Assembly (NCBI GenBank): GCA_016875155.1 | Contig: VGSD01000110.1 | Location: forward strand, 1 to 8,105 | DNA: 8,105 nt | Origin: Deltaproteobacteria bacterium | Lineage (GTDB): Bacteria; Desulfobacterota; BSN033; UBA1163 | Direction of reading: 5' to 3' | Shown: positions 1-5,251 of the stretch, piece by piece | Numbering within the stretch: position 1 is the stretch's first letter | How the letters are laid out: each line of letters starts with the position of its first letter | Made by a program: the position numbers and the translations under genes | Notes under the pieces: model-generated | The model's database searches: none | Told to the model about the DNA's origin: nothing | The model's input: only the letters and a program-made list of their open reading frames with translations

Positions 1-2316
1 AACCTTCCTTTTGTGGATGAGGGGCATAAGGGGAAGAGATCAGAGGAGCAGAAGTGGGCAAAGCTGAGAAACAGGGTCGCAGAGAATGGTTTTGTTTTCG
101 AATACAGCGCCACCTTCGGACAGATCCTGACCGAAAGCAATCAAGAGACACTCGTAGAATATGCGAAGGCCATCATCTTTGATTATTCATACAGATACTT
201 TTACCTCGACGGCTATGGTAAGGATTTTTCAGTGCTCAATGTCAAACCCGGCCATCTCAATCAGCAGCAGTTTCAGGAAACCATGTTCATCGCCAACCTC
301 CTGTCCTTTTACCAGCAATACCTCGCCTATGAAGATAACCGGTTGCTTGCCCGGGAACACAATCTTGAAAAACCCCTCTGGATTTTTGTCGGAACCACCG
401 TCAATGAAGAGGAATCTGATGTCCTTCAGATCATCGAATTATTCCGGAGAGTCCTGCACGATGAAGGCTGGGTCCGTAAACAGGTGAAGGTCATCCTTGA
501 CGGGAAATCAGGGTTGAAAAATGAAGATGACGAAGATGCCCTGGCGGGTGAATTTGAATACATCCGGGAAGTGGGCTTCGATCTCGATGACCTATATCGA
601 AAAGTTTTCGGGGGCAAAGGTCGGTTCGGTGTACACGAAATCAGAAATGCGGACGGCGAGTTGGCCTTAAAAGTTGGTGAAAACCAATATTTCGGTGTGG
701 TGAATATTGGAACCGTTTCAAATGTGAAGAAGGAGCTTGAAAAGAAGAGTATTGGAATCGAGGTGGATGCGGTTAGTGGATCGCTTTTCGATTCGATCAA
801 GCGGGAGACCTCTCCGATCAATGTGCTCATCGGTTCAAAGAAATTCATCGAGGGATGGGATACATGGCGAGTCTCCAGCATGGGACTCTTGAATATTGGG
901 ACAGGTCAGGGACCCCAGATCATTCAGTTGTTTGGCCGGGGAATCCGTATTAAGGGACGCGGTTATTCCCTGAAAAGAAGTGGAGATAAAGGCCCGGTTC
1001 ATTTTTTGGAGACGCTGAATATCTATGGTATCAAAGCGGATTATCTCAGTCGGTTTCTCGAAGCCATCAAGAAAGAAGAGGTTGAATTCGAAAGCATCGA
1101 TGTTCCTGTTAAGGTGCAACATGAGAAGAAATGGGGACAGCTTTACTATCTTACGAAGGATCGGACGAAGAAGTTTGAGGAAGAGGTGATTCTGCCTCTG
1201 GAGATTGATAAGGGAGTTTTTGTGCGCCTCGACCTTACACCTAAAGTTATGATGTTTGTTGGAAAGGACAGAGAAAAAGATGGGGGTGTGAAGATTCAGC
1301 AGGCTCGCGCTGAAACGATTAGGGAGACTTTACCGGAAAATATTTTAGACCTCCTCAATTGGCCCCGGATTTTATCAGAAATACAAGAATTCAAGGCATC
1401 GAGGGGGTATTGGAACCTTGTCATCAGCAAGGATAAACTTCTAAACATTCTGCTGCCGGGCCGATATGAAATTCTTGTGCTTGGTGATTATCTCCACGTA
1501 AAGACAAAAGAAGATCTGAACCGCTTGGAGGATATTGCGATTCAGGTCTTAAAAAAGTATGTAGAGCAGTTTTACAAGCTTCATGCCAAACGGTATGAAT
1601 CAAAAAATATGCGATACGATAGGGTCACGAGGCAGTCGGTATTGCCTCTTTTCGTAAAGGAGGGAAATCAATACGCCTATACGGTTCAGATAGACAAGAC
1701 GGAAAAGAAGCTCATTGAAGAAGTTAAAAAGCTTGTTAAGGATTTGGACAAACTCTTCAAACAGGCGGAAAAACCTATTCCACGGGTCTATTTTGACCGT
1801 CATTTGTATCTGCCTATCCTGCTCAGTAGCAAAAAGATTGATAAAATATCTCCGGCAGGGCTTGATGAAAGTGAAAAGGTGTTCATCGCACATCTCAAAC
1901 AATACCTGGAAAACAATAAAGAGAAATTTGGCGGTTATGAGATTTATCTGCTGAGGAATTTCCCGAAGGTGGGCGTGGGGTTTTTCAATCTCAGCGGTTT
2001 CTATCCTGATTTCATCATGTGGATGAAGAATGGAAAACATCAGCAGATGGTCTTCTTAGATCCAAAAGGTTTAGAACATATCAAGAGACTGGATCATGAA
2101 AAAATTCAACTGGCTAAAGATATCAAGAGGTTGGAAAACGACCTCGGAAAAGAGAATATCAGTTTGCATTCTTTTATTTTGTCAAAAACCTCCTATGAAA
2201 ACCTCGTAAAAGGAATAGAAAAACCAGAACTAAAGGCGGAGTATGAGGCAAACCATGTATTGTTTCTCGACGATCAGGAGTGGCCAAAGAAGTTTTTCCG
2301 AGAAATTATGAAGTAA
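1..2316 (+). CDS. Type III-like restriction enzyme subunit: SF2 helicase with C-terminal PD-(D/E)xK nuclease (5' partial)
   Basis: ATP-dependent DNA translocase/endonuclease of the type III Res-like group, which cleaves foreign DNA and normally works with a modification methyltransferase. The reading frame is open from base 1, so the start and the Walker A half of the helicase lie outside the window; the GTG at 13 is internal, inside motif II. Counting from that GTG as residue 1, visible are motif II DEGHK (2-6), motif III as SAT (32-34), a probable motif IV strand WIFVG (123-127), the motif V region with EGWD (280-283) and motif VI QLFGRGIRI (305-313). A long linker follows. Near the C-terminus, YPD (D666) followed by DPKG (D683, K685) fits a PD-(D/E)xK nuclease core, with Asp in the position often held by Glu. 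The frame is intact to its TAA. No methyltransferase is in view. The family call is strong; exact type and specificity are unknown. Confidence 0.87.
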   Translation, partial: NLPFVDEGHKGKRSEEQKWAKLRNRVAENGFVFEYSATFGQILTESNQETLVEYAKAIIFDYSYRYFYLDGYGKDFSVLNVKPGHLNQQQFQETMFIANLLSFYQQYLAYEDNRLLAREHNLEKPLWIFVGTTVNEEESDVLQIIELFRRVLHDEGWVRKQVKVILDGKSGLKNEDDEDALAGEFEYIREVGFDLDDLYRKVFGGKGRFGVHEIRNADGELALKVGENQYFGVVNIGTVSNVKKELEKKSIGIEVDAVSGSLFDSIKRETSPINVLIGSKKFIEGWDTWRVSSMGLLNIGTGQGPQIIQLFGRGIRIKGRGYSLKRSGDKGPVHFLETLNIYGIKADYLSRFLEAIKKEEVEFESIDVPVKVQHEKKWGQLYYLTKDRTKKFEEEVILPLEIDKGVFVRLDLTPKVMMFVGKDREKDGGVKIQQARAETIRETLPENILDLLNWPRILSEIQEFKASRGYWNLVISKDKLLNILLPGRYEILVLGDYLHVKTKEDLNRLEDIAIQVLKKYVEQFYKLHAKRYESKNMRYDRVTRQSVLPLFVKEGNQYAYTVQIDKTEKKLIEEVKKLVKDLDKLFKQAEKPIPRVYFDRHLYLPILLSSKKIDKISPAGLDESEKVFIAHLKQYLENNKEKFGGYEIYLLRNFPKVGVGFFNLSGFYPDFIMWMKNGKHQQMVFLDPKGLEHIKRLDHEKIQLAKDIKRLENDLGKENISLHSFILSKTSYENLVKGIEKPELKAEYEANHVLFLDDQEWPKKFFREIMK

Positions 2317-2540
2317 CTGGAGAATAGGCGGCCGGAGAGAGGTTAAGTTAATTAAAAAGTCGGCATTGAATCGTATCATCACTCACTGGCTCAAACGGAT
2401 GCGAAATTTTAGGGTATAAGAGGTTTAATAGAGAGTGGAAAGTAGTGACCACTTACCGGTGATCGTCCGCATCATCGAAGGCGAAGAATGAACTTTGGCT
2501 CACCGCCCTTTAAATTGGCATATAGGGACTGAACACATAC

Positions 2541-2569
2541 TTGAACAGAGACATCGATTCGTGATAAGA
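2541..2569 (+). promoter_or_regulatory. Weak candidate promoter for the three-gene cassette
   Basis: TTGAAC (2541-2546) followed after 17 bases by ATAAGA (2564-2569) has correct spacing for a sigma70-type promoter and lies 22 bases before the 2592 start codon. The -35 element is fair, but the -10 element matches the consensus poorly. This is inferred from position and spacing only. Confidence 0.2.
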
Positions 2570-2576
2570 AAAGAAT

Positions 2577-2582
2577 AGGGGG
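2577..2582 (+). promoter_or_regulatory. Ribosome binding site for the 2592 gene
   Basis: AGGGGG lies 9 bases upstream of the ATG at 2592, good Shine-Dalgarno placement. It is the clearest ribosome binding site in the cassette and fixes the start of the first gene; the second and third genes lack one of similar quality. Confidence 0.6.
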
Positions 2583-2591
2583 TCCAAAGAG

Positions 2592-3296
2592 ATGAACCAG
2601 TTGGATTTTATCATTCAGAATATTCAGGGTGTTTTATTTATAGAGAATTTTGCCTTCCGAAACAAGCTCGGAATCGCTTCCAAGATTAATGAAACAGTTA
2701 ATAATCTCTTCGATGGTGATCCGACAATTTTAGACCTCCCTCCCGAGGCACCTCTTGAAATTCCACGGATTCAATTAAAAGATAGCAAACCGGCTTACAG
2801 TCTGAACTTTTGTGCTAATCGTATTGACTTCTTCTATAATGATCCTGGCAAACCGGAGAAGAAACTCTCTGACTTGAGGGATGAGTATATAAACTATTTT
2901 TCCAAAATTGTCACTTTGGTGAAATATGAGTACCATTTGAGCACACCCCGGTTAGCTATTATACTCAAAGCAGTTTCTGACATCCAAACAGGGGCGAATT
3001 CGTTTTTACAAGAAAACTTTCTGGGCAGGATTCCTTTTTTCGGGGAAACACACACACTGGAAATTCATGCGTTAGAAAAGAGACAAATAAGGGAGTTTGA
3101 CATTAATCGGTGGTTTCGAATCAAGACGGCCAGGACTCCGACGGGGAGAGATGACATCCTTTTCGTTGAGATTGATATCAATACGCAACCTGAGAAACCA
3201 AGGGATTTCGGGAAAGAGGAGATTAGTGACTTTTGTATTAACTCATTAGAATTTGCAAAGGAGAACTTTCTTAATTGTTTTGGGGTATCTTTATGA
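2592..3296 (+). CDS. Uncharacterised protein, first gene of HEPN cassette (234 aa)
   Basis: I do not recognise a named family with confidence. The protein is soluble in appearance, with no signal peptide or membrane segment. It has a proline-rich stretch around residues 50-60 (LPPEAPLEIPRIQL), then alternating beta-like segments such as YSLNFCANRIDFFYN, a helical amphipathic centre (DEYINYFSKIVTLVKYEY), a segment containing PRLAIILKAV, and a C-terminal helix-like tail ending in CFGVSL. The general pattern recalls sporadically distributed uncharacterised proteins of the TIGR04255 kind, but this is an impression, not an identification. The ATG is supported by AGGGGG nine bases upstream. Its TGA overlaps the next gene's ATG as ATGA at 3293-3296, so the two are probably translationally coupled. 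Base composition looks more AT-rich than the polA side; one sampled 60-base stretch (2641-2700) is 38% GC. That is compatible with transfer but not proof. No nuclease, kinase or nucleotidyltransferase motif was seen. Confidence 0.75.
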   Translation: MNQLDFIIQNIQGVLFIENFAFRNKLGIASKINETVNNLFDGDPTILDLPPEAPLEIPRIQLKDSKPAYSLNFCANRIDFFYNDPGKPEKKLSDLRDEYINYFSKIVTLVKYEYHLSTPRLAIILKAVSDIQTGANSFLQENFLGRIPFFGETHTLEIHALEKRQIREFDINRWFRIKTARTPTGRDDILFVEIDINTQPEKPRDFGKEEISDFCINSLEFAKENFLNCFGVSL

Positions 3297-3904
3297 CGGA
3301 AATACATAAATCTTCCTATGGGTATGTTGCTGAGGCCAGAGTAGATTACAGCGTGAAGTCGCGGCAACGTAATAAGGATATGCTGGCGGTCTTAGAACAC
3401 CTTCATTCGTCAAAGGAACTTTCGACAACTCGAACAAGCCCTGTCATGAACAGATTGATCCAAATTTGGGTGAGTACTGTTTCAGGATCTGAGCTTGTCG
3501 ATGTCAGTCGGGTTCATCGAAGCCAGTATTTCGACATAACCAGCTCGGACCCTGTTGAAGACTTTTTTCAATTTGATGTTGGCGAACAGGTACAAAAACC
3601 TTTTCAGGTATCTATTTCCAATATTCCTCCAGAAGTGCTCTCGTTTTGCAAACAAGAGGAAATATTGAATTACCTCTGGGAAATGATAGGAATAGTTAAT
3701 AAAAGTTTCACACGGATAGATGATATTGAAGTGGAGATGGAAGAAGATCCCGAAACTGGAGAGAAATGGGTGTTGGTTTCGATCATGGTTCGGGGAACAG
3801 TTGAAGAGATATTAGCAGAATACGACCATTACACTGAAAAATGGGTATCAACTGCTCCTTGGCCTGAACGTCATAAAATCCGACTATCATTTAACATTAT
3901 TTGA
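3293..3904 (+). CDS. Uncharacterised protein, second gene of HEPN cassette (203 aa)
   Basis: The function is not recognised. The protein is soluble and acidic in its second half (VEMEEDPETGEKW), with a beta-strand-like segment (WVLVSIMVRG) and a distinctive tail reading YDHYTEKW then PWPERHKIRLSFNII. I have the impression that such tails recur in proteins encoded beside HEPN genes, but cannot confirm it here. ATG at 3293 is preferred over the in-frame TTG at 3275 because ATG overlaps the upstream TGA in an ATGA junction, typical of translational coupling, and GGGG lies about 8 bases before it. The stop is three bases before the HEPN gene start, so the three genes almost certainly form one operon. 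No catalytic motif (DxD, HxH, Walker A) was found. A binding-partner or antitoxin-like role for the HEPN protein is conceivable but is only inferred from adjacency. Confidence 0.78.
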   Translation: MTEIHKSSYGYVAEARVDYSVKSRQRNKDMLAVLEHLHSSKELSTTRTSPVMNRLIQIWVSTVSGSELVDVSRVHRSQYFDITSSDPVEDFFQFDVGEQVQKPFQVSISNIPPEVLSFCKQEEILNYLWEMIGIVNKSFTRIDDIEVEMEEDPETGEKWVLVSIMVRGTVEEILAEYDHYTEKWVSTAPWPERHKIRLSFNII

Positions 3905-3907
3905 ATC

Positions 3908-4339
3908 ATGGACCCACGTGAATTCCACATACTTGCATCAGAGCTGGTTAGCAGAAATCGGGCGGCAGACCTCCGGACGGCAATAAGCCGCGCCTACTAT
4001 GCTGTGTTTAATTTGGGTGTTGGAATATTAGTGGAACTTGGGTTCCAGGTAAGGGAAGGCACCGGTGGCCACGGTGATGTGCGGCATCGATTGAGCAATA
4101 GTGGAGATTCCGAGTTGGTAAAGGTGGGCTCCCAACTTGGTGAGCTTCAAAGCAGAAGAATACAGGCTGATTACAGATTGACGCAGAAAGACATTGAAAA
4201 CCAGAAGATGGCAGAAGCTCTTGTTCAATTGGCAGGGAAGATGATTCGGACCCTGGATGAATGTCGATCCGGACCGAGACGCCTCGAAATCATTAAAGCA
4301 ATCCAAGACTGGGAAATCAAAACTGGCCAGCACCCTTAA
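3908..4339 (+). CDS. HEPN-domain protein (143 aa)
   Basis: This is a small helical protein of the HEPN superfamily, which includes many RNases of toxin-antitoxin, CRISPR and abortive-infection systems as well as non-catalytic members. The signature is the helix RTAISRAYYAVFN (residues 23-35), followed by LRY-like helical turns and a second conserved helix LQSRRIQADYRL (80-91). The segment HGDVRHRLSNSGD (55-67) links them. In catalytic HEPN proteins the second helix carries R-x4-6-H; here it reads R84-x4-Y89 (or R83-x4-D88), so the histidine is absent at that site, as in the ADY subgroup. H55 and H60 are the only nearby histidines. The ATG at 3908 lies three bases after the previous stop with no clear Shine-Dalgarno sequence, pointing to coupled translation. 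No nucleotidyltransferase gene is adjacent. The domain call is confident; toxin or RNase function is not shown. Confidence 0.85.
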   Translation: MDPREFHILASELVSRNRAADLRTAISRAYYAVFNLGVGILVELGFQVREGTGGHGDVRHRLSNSGDSELVKVGSQLGELQSRRIQADYRLTQKDIENQKMAEALVQLAGKMIRTLDECRSGPRRLEIIKAIQDWEIKTGQHP

Positions 4340-4480
4340 AAGGTTTGGGGAAGAATAGTGGGGACGTACTTAAGTTATCTGCAGACCATACAGAAAAACT
4401 TGGCAGGGCGTTCTTAGGTTATTTGAAAAGCTTTCCACAAACAAAGCTTCCGCAGTACTATCACTCTAAACATATAACTT
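4340..4480. other. Convergent junction between accessory cassette and the polA-side genes
   Basis: This short gap separates the last + strand gene from the first - strand gene. It holds GTGGGGACGTACTTAAGTTA (4359-4378), with an 8-bp palindrome ACTTAAGT at 4368-4375, and an AT-rich inverted repeat at 4428-4449. The GGGGACGT..TTAAGT wording reminds me of sequences near REP-associated transposases in deltaproteobacterial genomes, but there is no transposase here and I cannot verify the match. No gene fits. Confidence 0.35.
4428..4449. terminator. Weak hairpin between convergent genes
   Basis: AAGCTTT (4428-4434) and AAAGCTT (4443-4449) form a perfect 7-bp inverted repeat with an 8-base loop between the converging HEPN and DUF4124 genes. 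The stem is AT-rich and no clear T-run follows on either strand (the - strand continues as TTCAAAT), so an intrinsic terminator is only a weak possibility. Confidence 0.22.
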
Positions 4481-5053
4481 CTATTCTTTGGGTTTGAGCC
4501 AGGCGGGATCAGCGCGGTCATCCTGTGCCTGTTTGGGCAGGACCTTCTCCACCATATTCTTTGCCTCGTCCCTCTCTTTTTCTTTGTCCTTAAGTTTCCC
4601 TTCCAGTTCCTTGATCTCTGCCTTCAACTTCCGCTTGAGGCTGTCTGGTTTGAATTTTGCCTCCGCGAGTTCTTTCTCTTTCTTCCTCCAATCGTGATAG
4701 ACGAGATCATAATTATTCTGAGCGTTCTGAAGTTTGTCGTTCCACTCCTTCATCTTAGCCCTCCACCACTCCTCTCCTCTACCCAGAATGTCTTTTTTGG
4801 GAGGTGTTGGTTCGTCAGTGGGCTCAGTAGAGTCCGTCCTCGTTGGGGGCCTGGCAGGCGGACGCGAAGGAGAAGGCTTCTCAGAATGTTTCCTTTTTTG
4901 AATTTGATCCCGGTACTTCTCAGGGACAAGGGTAAAATCGTCAGCGAAGTGGACGGTTCCCTTCTCATCGACCCAACGATAGATCTCCTGGCCATTGGCA
5001 ATCCATAGTGGCAATACCAACACAATCAATATAAACAAAGATATTCTTTTCAT
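4481..5053 (-). CDS. DUF4124-type exported protein with coiled coil (190 aa)
   Basis: The protein has an N-terminal export signal: MKR, a hydrophobic run ISLFILIVLVLPLWIA (4-19), and a plausible cleavage at ANG|QE (after residue 21). No lipobox cysteine is present, so a periplasmic protein is expected. Residues about 23-52 match the DUF4124 pattern, with YRWVDEKGTVHFADD at 25-39. Next come a Pro/Ser/Thr-rich low-complexity linker (about 57-86), then a strongly charged helical region (about 94-172) rich in Lys and Glu that probably forms a coiled coil, and a tail DPAWLKPKE. ATG at 5053 is chosen over upstream in-frame starts because GAGGAG sits 4 bases before it and the signal peptide begins there; an earlier start would place about 28 residues encoded by repeat DNA before the signal. 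The family has no established function. It lies 198 bases downstream of polA on the same strand, but hairpins intervene, so co-transcription is uncertain. Confidence 0.85.
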   Translation of the reverse strand: MKRISLFILIVLVLPLWIANGQEIYRWVDEKGTVHFADDFTLVPEKYRDQIQKRKHSEKPSPSRPPARPPTRTDSTEPTDEPTPPKKDILGRGEEWWRAKMKEWNDKLQNAQNNYDLVYHDWRKKEKELAEAKFKPDSLKRKLKAEIKELEGKLKDKEKERDEAKNMVEKVLPKQAQDDRADPAWLKPKE

Positions 5054-5057
5054 CGTT

Positions 5058-5063
5058 CTCCTC
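5058..5063 (-). promoter_or_regulatory. Ribosome binding site deciding the DUF4124 start
   Basis: On the - strand GAGGAG is followed by AACG and the ATG at 5053. This strong Shine-Dalgarno match selects the signal-peptide start over the longer open frame that would begin at 5137 inside the repeats. Confidence 0.7.
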
Positions 5064-5072
5064 GATAATAGT

Positions 5073-5110
5073 AGGGAGTTCGCCCCGATAGAGTCGGGGC
5101 AGGGAGTTCG
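5073..5110. repeat. Direct repeat AGGGAGTTCG flanking a GCCCCGA hairpin
   Basis: AGGGAGTTCG occurs at 5073-5082 and 5101-5110. Between the copies, GCCCCGA (5082-5088) and TCGGGGC (5094-5100) form a perfect 7-bp stem with a 5-base loop. The whole lies 20-57 bases upstream of the DUF4124 start codon, so on the - strand it would sit in that gene's leader if transcribed from further upstream. Confidence 0.7.
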
Positions 5111-5200
5111 TAGTTCGGAGTAAAAAAATAGATTCAATAGTCAAAAAATCTTTTTTTTTCTAAAAACTCCGAACTCCGAACTCATGGCTCCGAACTCCCC
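5104..5200. repeat. 7-bp tandem units inverted around an A/T-homopolymer core
   Basis: The left arm at 5104-5121 and the right arm at 5166-5183 are reverse complements over 18 bases with one mismatch, separated by a 44-base core made largely of A-runs and a T9 tract. The arms are built from a 7-bp unit. On the right, ACTCCGA is at 5166-5172 and 5173-5179, followed in register by ACTCATG, GCTCCGA and ACTCCCC to 5200. On the left, AGGGAGT, TCGTAGT and TCGGAGT occupy 5101-5121. It may act as a cruciform, an RNA hairpin or a mobile intergenic repeat; no function is shown. Confidence 0.75.
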
Positions 5201-5247
5201 TCACCCCCTCCCTCTCCCCTTGAAGGGGAGAGGGGAAGGGTGAGGGG
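5197..5247. repeat. 24-bp near-perfect C/G-rich hairpin at the polA 3' end
   Basis: Arms 5197-5220 and 5224-5247 pair at 21 of 24 positions with a TGA loop, the three mismatches being adjacent in the middle. In the polA direction the hairpin begins 4 bases after the stop codon, so it lies in the polA 3' untranslated region and could stabilise the transcript end or slow polymerase. There is no T-tract immediately after it, so it is not a canonical intrinsic terminator. The CCCTCACCC/GGGTGAGGG wording resembles palindromic repeats I recall as dispersed in many bacterial genomes. Each arm has almost complete purine/pyrimidine strand bias. Confidence 0.8.
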
Positions 5248-5251
5248 TGGT

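Larger units (their letters stand above)
2317..2591. other. Intergenic region between restriction gene and cassette
   Basis: These 275 bases separate two + strand genes. No convincing gene, RNA or strong terminator hairpin is visible. It contains an AT-rich stretch near 2345-2358 (TTAAGTTAATTAAA), a 19-codon open stretch ending at a TGA at 2489-2491 that is too short to call, and a weak promoter-like pair followed by a ribosome binding site just before the next gene. The length and the own ribosome binding site suggest that the downstream cassette has its own promoter rather than depending on the restriction gene. Confidence 0.5.

Noticed and set aside
426..1122. Long open frames on the - strand opposite the restriction gene
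   Set aside because: They lie antisense to a frame with conserved helicase motifs, have low-complexity Ser/Arg/Phe-rich translations and no ribosome binding sites.
2435..2491. Short + strand frame (GTG to TGA, 18 residues ending IIEGEE)
   Set aside because: It looks like the end of a protein but is too short, has a stop two codons upstream and no ribosome binding site; it might be a gene remnant, but nothing identifies it.
2592..4339. Cassette as a standard MNT/HEPN (HepT) toxin-antitoxin pair
   Set aside because: Neither companion shows the nucleotidyltransferase GS...DxD signature, and there are two companions rather than one.
5054..5137. Longer DUF4124 protein starting at 5137
   Set aside because: It would put repeat-encoded residues before the signal peptide and has no ribosome binding site, while the 5053 ATG has GAGGAG at proper spacing.
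5116..5144. TTGACT on the - strand (5144 to 5139) as a promoter -35 for the DUF4124 gene
   Set aside because: At 16-18 bases downstream the sequence is CTCCG-like repeat DNA with no -10 element.
5197..5247. Canonical rho-independent terminator of polA
   Set aside because: The stem is strong but is followed on the - strand by GAGTTCGGAG, not a T-tract; it is listed as a repeat instead.
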